Positions 28,456-38,798 of a DNA stretch of 50,206 bases are shown here, piece after piece. How positions within the stretch are numbered: the first letter of the stretch is position 1; every line of letters starts with the position of its first letter. Position numbers and translations under genes: made by a program. Source of the DNA: Acidimicrobiales bacterium (GTDB lineage: Bacteria; Actinomycetota; Acidimicrobiia; Acidimicrobiales; CAIXPF01); contig JADLEF010000108.1 in NCBI GenBank assembly GCA_020846295.1, positions 1-50,206 on the forward strand, given 5' to 3'. Under the pieces are notes generated by a model that worked only from the letters and a program-made list of their open reading frames with translations, had not been told where the DNA came from and ran no database searches.

Positions 28456-29088
28456 TCACCTCACACAGATGGAGACAGTGCTGAACGTGTTCCTGGCCAT
28501 CTGTCCAAAATCGGCGGTCTCGCCAGCAATGAGATCTGTTCCGTTGTACATCAATGGTCCCGACACCGTCGCGAACGAGGACTGGGACACGGAGCCACTG
28601 TTGTACTTGCACCCCGCCCCGCCTGTCGGATCGCGGTACGCGTTCACCTGCGGCCGCTCGTCAGCCTTGAACGTCAGGTGCACATCGATGGGAAGCCCGT
28701 TGTAGGTGACGCCGGTGTAGTCGAACGTCGCCCTCTGGCTGCCGTTCGCTTCGTACACCGCAAAGTTGTTCATGGCGTCGACCCCGTCAAAATAGATTGA
28801 ATTGAACGAGCATGAATCGAAGGTCGAGATATTCACGAACGCGCCAGCCAACTTCTGCAATGGCGGCTCAAAGGGCTTCGTCGTTGCCTCGTACGCGCTC
28901 ACGAGGACAACCATCATCCTGCACTCCGCCAGCGGGATCTCAAAGTACGTGTATGCGGAGTCGCTCCTGAACTGCTCGTTAGAAGCCGGACTCGATGTCG
29001 GGCGCTGCGCAGATGCCTCGGCGACGCTTGTCAGCGAAACACCGACCAAGGCCACAGCAGCTGCGAACGACCGGATACCTCTCCCCAT
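28456..29088 (-). CDS. Secreted protein of unknown function
   Basis: Signal peptide MGRGIRSFAAAVALVGVSLTSVAEASAQ; no family recognised. Confidence 0.65.
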   Translation of the reverse strand: MGRGIRSFAAAVALVGVSLTSVAEASAQRPTSSPASNEQFRSDSAYTYFEIPLAECRMMVVLVSAYEATTKPFEPPLQKLAGAFVNISTFDSCSFNSIYFDGVDAMNNFAVYEANGSQRATFDYTGVTYNGLPIDVHLTFKADERPQVNAYRDPTGGAGCKYNSGSVSQSSFATVSGPLMYNGTDLIAGETADFGQMARNTFSTVSICVR

Positions 29089-29440
29089 GGCTACCCCTCC
29101 AATGAACCGATTGGTGAGCTACCAGGTTACCGGAGCGACACAGCACACCGACTCCACGTGCGATCGGCTCTGCTCGGCGACGATCAGAGGGCGGGGTGCT
29201 CGGAGCTTCCGGTCGACACGATGACCGCAGAGTTCGAGCTGCGCCATGTCAGCGGATTCGGGAGCGAGACGCGGTGAGCTTGCCGCAGCGGGCTGAGCAC
29301 CCCGGCCCGTCGACTACTACACGCCGAAGCACGCCAGCTGGGACGACCATCCATGTGAGAGGCCATTGGATCTTCATTGCATCCGTGCTAGACAACCGTG
29401 GGGACGCGTGCCTGGAGGGGCAGCGAGCGAGGGGCGTGCG

Positions 29441-30796
29441 ATGAGTACCGGTTGGTCGACGGCCGTGGTCCTGGGGCGCAGCATGGCCGGCCTTGCCGCC
29501 GCGGCGGCATTGTCTCGACATTTTTCTGAAGTCGTGGTGGTCGAGAAAGATCCAGATCTCGATACGGAGCAGCCGCGGCCCGGAGTTGGTCAGGGCCACC
29601 ACTACCACGCGCTGGCGCAGGGCGCGGTCGAAGCCCTGGAGCGGCTGTTGCCCGGCATCATCGAGGACCTTCGCGGCGCTGGCGCAGTCGACGTTCCGTT
29701 CGCGCTCGGGGTCCGCTTCTACGATGCCGGCGATTGGCAGCCCAACCGCGATCTGGGCTTCGTCTCGCTCAACGCCACCCGAGGGCTGATCGAACAGGCG
29801 ACCGCCGCACGCGTGCGCCGCCGGCCGGCCGTGCGCTTCCTGGGGTCCAGCAGGCTCGAACGTCTCGTGTTCGACCGCAGCGACAGCGACCGGGGCGACG
29901 GGAGCGTGTGCGGCGTGGAGGTTCGTCGTGCCGACGGTGCGCTGGAGACGCTCACCGCTGACCTCGTGGTGGACTGCACGGGCAGGGTGTCCAAGCTCCC
30001 CGAGGTGCTCGTCCGGCGCGGTTTCGATCCGATCCAGCAGTTCACGCTCAACATCGGCATCTCCTACACCAGTGCGCTGTTCCGTGCCCCGGTTGACACC
30101 GCGGACGGCTTCTCGGCGGTGGCCGTGCTGCCCGAGCCGCCGACGAAGCGTGGCGGGTTCGTCGCCCGGGTGCACGAGGACACCTGGATCGTCTCGCTGC
30201 ACACCCGTTTCGAGCGCGAGCTACCCAGGAGCCATCAGGAGATGCTCGCATTCGCCGAGACGATCGAGGTTCCCGACGTGGCCGCGTTCCTCCGGCACGC
30301 GACGCTCCAAGGTGAGGTCCGCAGCTTCCGCAAGGGCGAGGCCGTCTGGCGGCGCTTCGACCGGACCGAACGGTTCCCGGACGGCCTCCTCGTCCTGGGC
30401 GACGCCATCGCCAGCTTCAACCCGATCTTCGGCCAGGGCATGTCCGTCGCCACGCTGCAGGCCTGCGTGCTCGACGACGTCCTCACCGAGCGATCCGCCC
30501 GCGGCGCCGGACTCGACGGCATCAGCCGGGACTACTTCCCGGCCGCGATGGCGATCACCCGCGCTGCATGGGGTTCCAGCACTGCCGTCGACTCCGCCTA
30601 CGAGGAGGTCACCGGCGACCGCAACCCCAACGCGGCGCAGAACACCAAGGTGATGCGGGGGCTTCGCAAGCTCATCGCCGACGATCCGAAGCTGCACGCC
30701 GACATGGTCGCCGTCGGCCAGATGACAACACCGGGAGACCGGCTCATGACCCCCGAGCTCATCGCACGAGCCCTCGCCGCAGCCGAGAGCACCTGA
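29441..30796 (+). CDS. FAD-dependent oxidoreductase/monooxygenase
   Basis: TAVVLGRSMAGLAAAAALSRHFSEVVVVEKD; LVLGDAIASFNPIFGQGMSVA. Confidence 0.85.
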   Translation: MSTGWSTAVVLGRSMAGLAAAAALSRHFSEVVVVEKDPDLDTEQPRPGVGQGHHYHALAQGAVEALERLLPGIIEDLRGAGAVDVPFALGVRFYDAGDWQPNRDLGFVSLNATRGLIEQATAARVRRRPAVRFLGSSRLERLVFDRSDSDRGDGSVCGVEVRRADGALETLTADLVVDCTGRVSKLPEVLVRRGFDPIQQFTLNIGISYTSALFRAPVDTADGFSAVAVLPEPPTKRGGFVARVHEDTWIVSLHTRFERELPRSHQEMLAFAETIEVPDVAAFLRHATLQGEVRSFRKGEAVWRRFDRTERFPDGLLVLGDAIASFNPIFGQGMSVATLQACVLDDVLTERSARGAGLDGISRDYFPAAMAITRAAWGSSTAVDSAYEEVTGDRNPNAAQNTKVMRGLRKLIADDPKLHADMVAVGQMTTPGDRLMTPELIARALAAAEST

Positions 30797-30819
30797 GCCG
30801 CCCCCACCCCGACGTCGGC

Positions 30820-32601
30820 TCAGCCGTCGTGCATGCCGGCACCGTCGAGGGCGGATCGCGCCGTGGAGCGCATGCGCCGCAGGAGCCGGCCCTCGATGGC
30901 CACCGCGTTGGGGTGCATGCCACCGTTGCCGTCCACGGCCGCCTGCCACGCCGCCGCCCGCTGCTGCAGGGTGGCCGGATCGGCGAGCTGCGCACAGTCC
31001 AGCCGGTTGCCGTTGAGGTCGACGGTGATCGTGTCGCCGTCCTCCACCAGCGCGATCGGCCCGCCCAGGTACGCCTCCGGCGACACGTGCCCGATCACCA
31101 GCCCCACCGAGCCGCCGGAGAACCGGCCGTCGGTCATCAACGCCACGGTGATGTCGCGCTCGCGGCACAACGTGGTGATGCGCGACGTCGGATCGAGCAT
31201 CTCGGGCATGCCCGGCGCGCCCCTCGGTCCGATGTAGCGGATGACGATCATGTCGCCGTCGTCGATGGTCTCGGGCCGCTCCGACAGCGTCTCGAGCAGC
31301 ATCGCCTCGCTGTCGAACACCCGGGCCCGGCCGGTGAACCGACCGTCCACGATGCCCCGCTCCACTCCCGCCAGCTTGAGGATCGCCCCGCCGCCCGGCG
31401 CCAGGTTGCCACGCAGCAACCGCAGGCCGCCGGTGGCCTTGAACGGGCTCGACAGCGGGTGCACCACGTCGCCGTCGGGGGCCGGCGGCGCCAGGCGGGC
31501 CACCTGCTCGGACAGGGTTTCACCGGTGCAGGTCAGCGCGGTGCCGTCGAGCCAGCCGCCGCGCAGCAGCTCGGCGACGATGACGGGCAGGCCGCCAACC
31601 TCCTCGACGTCGACCATCGAGTACGCACCGAACGGGCGCATGTTCACCACGACGGGGAGCTTGGCCGACAGCTCGTTGAACTCCTGCTGGCTCATGACCT
31701 CGGCCCAGAAGTCGAGCCCGGCCGACCGGGCGATCTCCACCGCGTGCAGCGCCACGTTGGTGGAACCGCCCATCGCCATGGTGACGGTCACCGCGTTGCG
31801 CATCGATGCGGGGGTGACGATGTCCCGCGGCCGGATGCCCTTGTCGCGCATCGTGACCAGGCAGTCGACGAGCTCGCCGGGGAACTGCTCGACCCGGCGT
31901 CGGTCCTCGGAGGCGGCGGACACCATGTGCAGCGGCTCCATGCCGAGCACGGCGATGAAGGTCTGCATCGTGTTGTAGGTGAACATGCCCCCGCAGCTGC
32001 CCTGGCCGGGGCAGCTGTGCAGGGCGACGCGGGTGCGGGTGTCGTCATCGGCGCTGGCCACCTGGAAGGCGGCGACGATGTCGAGCCGCTCGTCGGTGAC
32101 CGGATCCACGCCGGGGTGGATCGAACCGTCCGAGAGGACGACGGCCGCCACGTTGGCGTCGAGGATGGCGGCGAGGGTGCCCACCGGCGGCTTGTCGCAG
32201 GCCACCACCGCGATGACACCGGCCATGTCGCTTGCCCGCAGGTGTAACTCGGTGGCGTCGTTGACCGCCTCCCGGCCGATCAGCGAGTACCGCATCTGTG
32301 AGGTGCCGTTGAGCTGGCCGTCGGACACGCCCAGGGTGAAGCCGGGGGCGATCAGGCGGATGCGCAGGCCGTCGCGGTGGATGCGCTCCGACAGGGCTCG
32401 GTGCACGGCGTCCACCTTGTCGCGCACGCCCAGGTAGCACTGGCTGTCGCCGAGGTTGCCGAGCACTCCCCACACCGGCTGGTGGATCAGCGTCGGGTCT
32501 TCCCCGAGCCAGCGGGCGGTCCCGACCCGCTGCACGTCGCGCCCGGGGTTGCCCGACACGAACACGGTGGTCTCCCTGGCTTGTCCTTCGGCCACGCTCA
32601 C
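30820..32601 (-). CDS. IlvD/Edd-family dehydratase
   Basis: GDSQC, VACDKPPVG, CPGQGSCGGMFTYNTM, MAMGGSTNVALH, DGRFSGGSVGLVIGHVSPEA. Confidence 0.9.
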   Translation of the reverse strand: MSVAEGQARETTVFVSGNPGRDVQRVGTARWLGEDPTLIHQPVWGVLGNLGDSQCYLGVRDKVDAVHRALSERIHRDGLRIRLIAPGFTLGVSDGQLNGTSQMRYSLIGREAVNDATELHLRASDMAGVIAVVACDKPPVGTLAAILDANVAAVVLSDGSIHPGVDPVTDERLDIVAAFQVASADDDTRTRVALHSCPGQGSCGGMFTYNTMQTFIAVLGMEPLHMVSAASEDRRRVEQFPGELVDCLVTMRDKGIRPRDIVTPASMRNAVTVTMAMGGSTNVALHAVEIARSAGLDFWAEVMSQQEFNELSAKLPVVVNMRPFGAYSMVDVEEVGGLPVIVAELLRGGWLDGTALTCTGETLSEQVARLAPPAPDGDVVHPLSSPFKATGGLRLLRGNLAPGGGAILKLAGVERGIVDGRFTGRARVFDSEAMLLETLSERPETIDDGDMIVIRYIGPRGAPGMPEMLDPTSRITTLCRERDITVALMTDGRFSGGSVGLVIGHVSPEAYLGGPIALVEDGDTITVDLNGNRLDCAQLADPATLQQRAAAWQAAVDGNGGMHPNAVAIEGRLLRRMRSTARSALDGAGMHDG

Positions 32602-32742
32602 TCCTTGCGCTCAGCGGCCTGGGCGGCCTGGGCCGATTCTTGTCGGGTGGACCATGGCGGCGCACACCGGTTCGGCGAGTGCGCATGCGATCGCGGACCA
32701 CGGCGCACGCGGGTCGCGCGCTGGCGGGCTCGGCCGGGGTGC

Positions 32743-32851
32743 CAAATGTGCCGAAAAGTCCGCGGCGGGTCAGCACCAGTTTGCGAATGTGCAGGTCAGA
32801 GAGCTGTGGAATCGGCGGCTGCGCGAGCGTGTGGCGTTTTCGGCACATTTG
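32743..32851. repeat. ~109-bp intergenic element with 15-bp terminal inverted repeats (copy 1)
   Basis: CAAATGTGCCGAAAA (32743-32757) ... TTTTCGGCACATTTG (32837-32851), perfect. Confidence 0.6.
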
Positions 32852-32922
32852 CCGGGCCGCGAGCGACCTGCTGGTCGACGGCGTGATGCAGACGACCGGC
32901 GGGCCGCAGGAGGATCGGAGCG

Positions 32923-33243
32923 GTGCGTTCGCCCACGGTGGTTGGCGGGCGCCGTTCCGGATCCGGCGACGTGGTGAGGGCGGTGCGGGCACTCGAGGAC
33001 GAACCCGGCGACGAGTTGCAGGTGTGGGGAAGCGGCAACCTGCTGCAGACGCTGCTGCGCCACCAACTGGTCGACCGGTTCCGGCTGACGACGTTCCCCG
33101 TGGTGCTGGGTTCCGGCCGCCGCCCGTTCAACGACGGGATCCTGCCGGTCACCATGCGGCCCGTCGACATCGCCGTCACCGACAACGGCATCGTCCTCGC
33201 CACCTGCGAACCCGCCGGGCCCGTCGCACACGGCGAGCTGTGA
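32923..33243 (+). pseudogene. C-terminal fragment of a RibD/DHFR-family reductase
   Basis: GDVVRAVRALEDEPGDELQVWGSGNLLQTLLRHQLVDRFRLTTFPVVLGSGRRPFNDG; N-terminal domain absent. Confidence 0.65.
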
Positions 33244-33392
33244 CCCGCCGACGCCGGTGTGTGCGCTGCACTCGTAGCGCCTTCCAGGGCATCGGACGCC
33301 GTCGACCGCCTCGTCGCCGAGTGCCGTACTGGTAGGTATGTATGGCAGGCGGGGAGACGGAGGTCCTAGGGTGCTCGGCCGAAGGGGGCACC

Positions 33393-33815
33393 ATGCCGAT
33401 CGATTTCCACTCCATGAACGACAAGGCGATTGCCGAGTTCCGGGCCAATGAAGGCAGATGCGGTCCGCCGTTCGAGGACACGCCGATCGTGCTGGTGACC
33501 ATGAAGGGCGCCAAGTCCGGCCGTGAGCTGTGCTCGCCCCTGGCGTACAGCACCGACGGCGAGGACATCGTCGTGATCGCCTCGATGGGCGGTGCCCCCA
33601 ACAACCCGAACTGGTACCACAACCTGGTCGCCAACCCCGATGTCCTGCTCGAGGTGGGTACCGATCGGTATGAGGCCACCGCGGTGCTCACCCAGGGCGA
33701 GGAGCGCGAGCGCCTGTACGCGGCCCAGGCCGCCCAGCTGCCGATCTTCAACAGGTACGCCGAGAAGGCCGCGCCTCGGGTCATCCCGGTGTTCCGTTTC
33801 GTGCGCAAGCACTGA
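33393..33815 (+). CDS. DDN-like F420-dependent nitroreductase-family protein
   Basis: TMKGAKSGRELCSPLAYSTDGEDIVVIASMGGAPNNPNWYHNLVANPDVLLEVG. Confidence 0.88.
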   Translation: MPIDFHSMNDKAIAEFRANEGRCGPPFEDTPIVLVTMKGAKSGRELCSPLAYSTDGEDIVVIASMGGAPNNPNWYHNLVANPDVLLEVGTDRYEATAVLTQGEERERLYAAQAAQLPIFNRYAEKAAPRVIPVFRFVRKH

Positions 33816-33823
33816 CGGACCCG

Positions 33824-35056
33824 GTGAACGCCCCCGCTCGGCGGCGAGTGACGCACCCGACGCCGACCGGGCGGGGGCTGCTGGGCGCCTGGACGTGCGT
33901 GACGATGGTGTTCGGCACCGTCGCCGGGCCCGCCGTCGGCATCCTGGCATCGACGCTGATCGACCAGTTCGATCTCACCCGCGCCGACATCGGCCGGCTG
34001 GCGGCGCTCTACGCGCTCGTCGGCGCCGCGGTGTCGCCGGTGACCGGCCGCCTCGCCGATCGTCTCGGTGGCCGACGGATGATCGTGGCCACCTTCCTCG
34101 GCGGGGCGGTCACCTTCGCGGTGTACGCCACGGCGGGGAGCCTGGCGATGCTGCTGGTCGCCGCCGCTCTCTCGGGGGTACCGAACGGTACGGGGAACCA
34201 GGCGACGAATCGGTTGATCGCCACCACGCTGCCGGTCACGCAGCGCGGTGTGGTGACGGGTGTGAAGCAGTCGGGCGTGCAACTCGGCCGGTTCCTGGCG
34301 GGCTTGGTCCTGCCGACCACGGTCGCGGCCTGGGGTCTCGGAGCGGGGTACGCGGCGCTGGCGGTGCTGGCCCTCGTCGGCGCGGCGGCGACGCTGCGGT
34401 TGTTGCCGCCCGACGCGCCGGCGTCGCCGGCCGGCTCCGGTTCCGGCGCCGCGGCGATGGCGCAACGACTGCCGGCCGCGGTGTGGTGGCTGGCGGGGTA
34501 CGCGTTCCTGTTGGGTGCGGTGGCGGGCGCGACGAGCGCCTTCACCGCGCTGTTCGCCGAACAGGAGGTCGGCTTCACCCGGGGCCAAGCCGGGTTGATG
34601 GTGGGTTTGACCGGTGGCGCGGCCGTCGTGTCGCGCATCGCGCTGTCGAGGCTCGCCCAGCGGGTGGCGCACTACGGTCCGGCGCTCGCCTGGATCGCCT
34701 TCGGATCGGCGATCTCGATCGCGTTGACCGCAGCTGCGCCCCGGCTCGGTGGCTGGGCGTTGTGGGTGGGCACCATCGGTGTGGCGGTGACGGTGGGGTC
34801 GTGGAACTCGGTGGCGATGCTCGGTGCGATGGCGTCGGTCCCGCTCGCCCAGGCCGGCCGTTCCTCCGGGCGGGTGATGGTGGGGTTCCTCGGTGGCCTG
34901 GGCGTCGCCCCGCCGCTGTTCGGTGCGGCGGTCGACCGCAGCGGCTCCTACCCGCGGGCCTGGGCGGTGCTCGTCGCGCTGTGTGCCGCTGCGGCTCTGG
35001 CGATGGTGGTGTGGCGGAGCCTCGACCGACGGTCGGCGACCGCCCTCAACGGCTGA
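33824..35056 (+). CDS. MFS transporter
   Basis: 12-TM-like hydrophobic pattern; GRLADRLGGRRM motif. Confidence 0.87.
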   Translation: MNAPARRRVTHPTPTGRGLLGAWTCVTMVFGTVAGPAVGILASTLIDQFDLTRADIGRLAALYALVGAAVSPVTGRLADRLGGRRMIVATFLGGAVTFAVYATAGSLAMLLVAAALSGVPNGTGNQATNRLIATTLPVTQRGVVTGVKQSGVQLGRFLAGLVLPTTVAAWGLGAGYAALAVLALVGAAATLRLLPPDAPASPAGSGSGAAAMAQRLPAAVWWLAGYAFLLGAVAGATSAFTALFAEQEVGFTRGQAGLMVGLTGGAAVVSRIALSRLAQRVAHYGPALAWIAFGSAISIALTAAAPRLGGWALWVGTIGVAVTVGSWNSVAMLGAMASVPLAQAGRSSGRVMVGFLGGLGVAPPLFGAAVDRSGSYPRAWAVLVALCAAAALAMVVWRSLDRRSATALNG

Positions 35057-36311
35057 CGAGCGGACCGCTCCGATCCGCCCGCCCGGCCGTCGTGCGATCG
35101 CTGGTAGGGGAGTCGTGCAGGCCCGCCACCTCGTAGGTGTTGGCGAGGTCCGGCGGCGCGCAGGGCCGAGCGAACAGCCAGCCCTGGCCGAGGTGCACAC
35201 CGGCCGCCCGGAGGGTGATCGCGTCGTCGAGGGTCTCGATGCCCTCGGCGACGACCTTGGCCCCCAGGCCCCGGGCGAAGTCGACGAGCGAGTGGGTGAG
35301 GGTCTTCAGCACCGCATCGGTGCTGACACCGGCCACGATGCTGCGGTCGAGCTTGATGATGTCCGGTGCGGTGACGACGATGTGGCGCAGCGATGAGAAC
35401 CCCGCCCCCACATCATCGATGGCGAGCCGCATGCCGCGAGCGCGGTGGGGGGCCAGGGCGGCGGTCAGCACCTCGTAGTCCTCGACAGGGTCGTGTTCGG
35501 AAAGCTCGATCACGACCCTGTCCGCCGGTGCATGGTGCAGCAGCGTGTGGCTGCGGGGGTCGAGCAGCGTGGACGGCGAGAAGTTGACCGCCACGTACCC
35601 GCTGATGGCGTCGACATGGCTGAGGGCACGTTCGACCGCCTTCAGCTCGAGGTCGATGCCGAGGCCCACGCTGGCCGCCTCATCGAACACGGTGTCCGGT
35701 CCCTTGCCCCAGTCGGTCGGGAACCGGCTGAGGGCCTCGGCGCCGACGCGCCGCCCGTCCGCCAACGAGACGATGGGCTGGAGGAGCACGGTCGGGCCGC
35801 CGGCATCGACGACGGGGGTCAGACGGGAGCAGATCTCGTTCGAGCGGCGGCGGTCGCGCACCCCCGGCTCGATCACGGTCGCAGCCGCAGAGGCGAGCAC
35901 CTCCATCAGGGCCTGGTCGCGAGCGCACAGGTCCCGGTCCGCCGCGAACCCCGCCGCGCAGAACGTGCCGTAGAGCTCGCCGTCGCTGAGCCGGACCGGC
36001 ACCGACACGAAGCTGCGGATCCGCGGGAACCGGGCGGCCGGAAGCCGCTTCGCCTCCGGCAGCTTGCCCACATTGGGGATGACCGGTGGCAGCTTGCCGT
36101 CAAGGATCGCCTGGCAGAACGACGTCTGTTGCGGCTGGGTCTGGCCGTCCCGGAACAGGGGGATGGCGGACTCGACGACTTCGAGGTGCTGCGTCGAGCC
36201 GTCCAGCCGACTGAGGAAGGTGAGGCTCAGGCCCAAGGCTCGTTTGGCGACGCGAAGCAGCTCCGCCACCTGTTCGTCGGCTGCGGTGCGGTTGGGTCGG
36301 GCCGTACGCAT
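35046..36311 (-). CDS. GAF-EAL domain protein (putative c-di-GMP phosphodiesterase)
   Basis: N-terminal GAF-like region; VSLADGRRVGAEALSRF; LAIDDVGAGFSSLRHI; DIIKLDRSIV; KVVAEGIET. Confidence 0.88.
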   Translation of the reverse strand: MRTARPNRTAADEQVAELLRVAKRALGLSLTFLSRLDGSTQHLEVVESAIPLFRDGQTQPQQTSFCQAILDGKLPPVIPNVGKLPEAKRLPAARFPRIRSFVSVPVRLSDGELYGTFCAAGFAADRDLCARDQALMEVLASAAATVIEPGVRDRRRSNEICSRLTPVVDAGGPTVLLQPIVSLADGRRVGAEALSRFPTDWGKGPDTVFDEAASVGLGIDLELKAVERALSHVDAISGYVAVNFSPSTLLDPRSHTLLHHAPADRVVIELSEHDPVEDYEVLTAALAPHRARGMRLAIDDVGAGFSSLRHIVVTAPDIIKLDRSIVAGVSTDAVLKTLTHSLVDFARGLGAKVVAEGIETLDDAITLRAAGVHLGQGWLFARPCAPPDLANTYEVAGLHDSPTSDRTTAGRADRSGPLVSR

Positions 36312-36625
36312 GGCAGGTCTTCGGCGCCCAGACCGCCCCGCTGTAGTCCATTGCTCCACGTGGCCCCTCGGCGGGGATTCGCATCGTGGCCGCGGCAAGG
36401 TGGATCGATGCGCCGCGCCACGGGCCGACGCGCCAAGGCAACGTCGCACGCGCCGCTGCCGTTTGCTGCACACGCATCGAACTCGTGCGTCGACAACCGG
36501 TGGGGATCCCTGCGGCGGGGGGCCAACGTCCGTTCGGCCCTGGGCGAGGGCCCGGGCGCGGGGGACGCTGAACGCCGGGAGACGCGGTCGCGACAGGCGG
36601 GCCGCGCAGCCCGGCGGGAGGGGCG

Positions 36626-38476
36626 ATGGCGAACAGCAGTGGTGGGCGCGGAGGTGGCGCACGACGAAGCCGGGGATCCCGCACGGCTGGTGCGGTCGCG
36701 GTCGCCGGACTGATCGGGGCCGCCTGCGGTAGCGGAGGCGAGGCACCGTCTGCGTCGCCCATGGTCACCTTGGCCCCGCCGTCCGGCGCCGCCCCGGTGT
36801 CCTGTCCGCTCGGCACCGCGCTGGTGGCCGCCGATCTCGCGACCGGGGCGATGCTGTGGTCGCGCTGCGCCGGTTCGATGAGCGGCATCGAGGTGCTCGC
36901 GGCGAGCGAGTCGACGGTGCTCGCCGCCGAGTACGGCGAGATGGGCGGTGGGGTCCGGCTCGCGGGCCTCGACGCAGTGACGGGCGCCGAACGATGGGGA
37001 ACGACGGTGGCGCCGTTCAACGAGTCCTACGAGCGCGATGCGTTCTACGCCGACGGGGCTCGGGGTGGCAGCGGGATGGTGGTGTTCTCGGTGCTCGAGT
37101 CGGGGTCGCATGCGATGGTGGGCCTCGATCTCGAGACGGGTGAGCAGCGCTGGCGCGCGGACGCCCTCGGCACCTTCGTCGCCGGCCACGGCGAGGAGGT
37201 GGCCATCGCCGTCGGGCCGGGCGCCATGTTCGAGGCCCCGTCGGATGCGGCACAGCCGGATCTGCTCGCCGTTGCCTTCGACCGCCGCACCGGCGAGCTG
37301 CGCTGGCGGCAGGATCGCGGCATCCGCGACATGGGCGCCCCCTGGGGTCCGCGCGTCGGCGACGGTCTGTTCGTCTTCACGCAGGTCGACCCGCAGCCGG
37401 AGGACAGCGATCCGAGCGAACGGCGCTGGGAGACGGTCGCGCTCGATGCCGGCTCCGGAACGCAACGGTGGCGGCGGGAGCGCGGCCCGCTGTTGCTCGT
37501 GTCCGCTGCCGATGGGACCGGTGTGGGGCTGCGACCCGGCGCCTCGCCTGACCGCTATCTCCTCGAGGGGTTCGCCACCGACTCGGGTCGATCCCGATGG
37601 ACGGTCGAGCTCGCCGCGGGATGGCCCGTCGTGCATGCCGCAGCCGGCTCACCGGTGGTGTCGGTGGCCCTCGCCCCGACCGGCGGCGACGGCACCGAGG
37701 AGCGCGGCTCCTCCACCACGGTGACGGGCGCGCCGTCCGGCACCACCGCGTCGGTGTCGGTCTACGACCGCAGCACCGGGCGGTTGCGGTTCTCCGTCGC
37801 CGGCGAGGCGGAACCCGCTGGCCTCGTCGACCAGCTTGTGCTCGTGGCGCGAGCCGACGAGGTGCTGGCGCTCGACGCGACCGACGGGTCGCGACGCTGG
37901 AGCCTGCCGTTCGCCCATCCGTTCGGGACCGAGGTGCAACAGGCGGCGGGGCGGGTGTTCCTGTCCAGCGCTGCGGGCCTCGGGGACCCGCCGAGCGGCA
38001 GCGGGAGCGGTCCCGTCGTGAACCTGAGCACCGGGATCGAGCTCGGCTCCTTCACGTTGGACGGAGCGACCGTGCGCTTCGTGGAGACCCCCGCGCAGGG
38101 CGGCACTGCGTACCTGTGCGTCGCGGTCGGGGCGAGCAGCACCGCGGCGGGCTGTCTGGCAGAGCGGGATGCGCCCGCTCCGCTCGGCGGCGGTTTCGCC
38201 ATGCCCAGCTCGGGCGCGGCCATCGCGCTCGGGTCGACGACGCACGCACTGCACGCCGTCCCGCTCCCCGCCGGCCATGCCCGACCCGTCACGGTGCACG
38301 ACGCCTCCGGCGCGATCTGGCCGTCGGCGGAGAGCACCGGCCGCGACACCCTGTACCTGCTCGATCCGGCGCCGTCGAACGGCTCGTCGAACCTGAGCCA
38401 GCTCGTTGACGTGCGCTCGCCCGACGGCACGCTGCTGCTCCAGGTGGGACCGCCTGGCTCGGGACCGACGAGCTGA
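36626..38476 (+). CDS. Secreted PQQ-type beta-propeller lipoprotein
   Basis: Lipobox VAGLIGAACGSG; repeated W/G blades (GAERWGTT, GEQRWRADAL, GELRWRQD, GTQRWRRE, GRSRWTVE). Confidence 0.78.
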   Translation: MANSSGGRGGGARRSRGSRTAGAVAVAGLIGAACGSGGEAPSASPMVTLAPPSGAAPVSCPLGTALVAADLATGAMLWSRCAGSMSGIEVLAASESTVLAAEYGEMGGGVRLAGLDAVTGAERWGTTVAPFNESYERDAFYADGARGGSGMVVFSVLESGSHAMVGLDLETGEQRWRADALGTFVAGHGEEVAIAVGPGAMFEAPSDAAQPDLLAVAFDRRTGELRWRQDRGIRDMGAPWGPRVGDGLFVFTQVDPQPEDSDPSERRWETVALDAGSGTQRWRRERGPLLLVSAADGTGVGLRPGASPDRYLLEGFATDSGRSRWTVELAAGWPVVHAAAGSPVVSVALAPTGGDGTEERGSSTTVTGAPSGTTASVSVYDRSTGRLRFSVAGEAEPAGLVDQLVLVARADEVLALDATDGSRRWSLPFAHPFGTEVQQAAGRVFLSSAAGLGDPPSGSGSGPVVNLSTGIELGSFTLDGATVRFVETPAQGGTAYLCVAVGASSTAAGCLAERDAPAPLGGGFAMPSSGAAIALGSTTHALHAVPLPAGHARPVTVHDASGAIWPSAESTGRDTLYLLDPAPSNGSSNLSQLVDVRSPDGTLLLQVGPPGSGPTS

Positions 38477-38789
38477 ACCGGGCCCTGGTCGGGTCAGCGC
38501 GCGGACTGCGACCGGGCCAACGGGGCCGACGACCACGCCGAGCGGACCGCCGCCCCACCGCTGTCGACGCCGCCGTCCACCCCCCCTGCCTCCCGAGGTC
38601 ACCGTCGCCGCCTGGGCCGCGTGCCGGCAGTTCTATCCGGCCGCACCGGCGGGCTCGGTGGACACACCGCCGTCGGAGTACTTCACGTGGATGGCCGCTG
38701 CGGGTTGGCCGGCGCCGTTCTGGTTCCAGCGCCTGGAGCAGTGGGGTCCGGCGAGCGTCGCCTGTGGCCGAGACCCCTCGGACTCCTGA
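38406..38789 (+). CDS. Small hypothetical ORF, uncertain
   Basis: C-terminal part TVAAWAACRQFYPAAPAGSVDTPPSEYFTWMAAAGWPAPFWFQRLEQWGP looks protein-like; start overlaps previous gene. Confidence 0.3.
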   Translation: MTCARPTARCCSRWDRLARDRRAEPGPGRVSARTATGPTGPTTTPSGPPPHRCRRRRPPPLPPEVTVAAWAACRQFYPAAPAGSVDTPPSEYFTWMAAAGWPAPFWFQRLEQWGPASVACGRDPSDS

Positions 38790-38798
38790 GAGGACGAC

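Noticed and set aside
30568-32247. 559-aa plus ORF opposite IlvD/Edd
   Set aside because: Antisense of a clearly recognised dehydratase; His/Arg/Gly-rich, no motifs
33176-35200. 674-aa minus ORF opposite the MFS transporter
   Set aside because: Shadow ORF; coding evidence is on the plus strand
36227-37636. 469-aa minus ORF opposite the propeller lipoprotein and EAL gene
   Set aside because: Shadow ORF; low-complexity Arg/His/Ala composition
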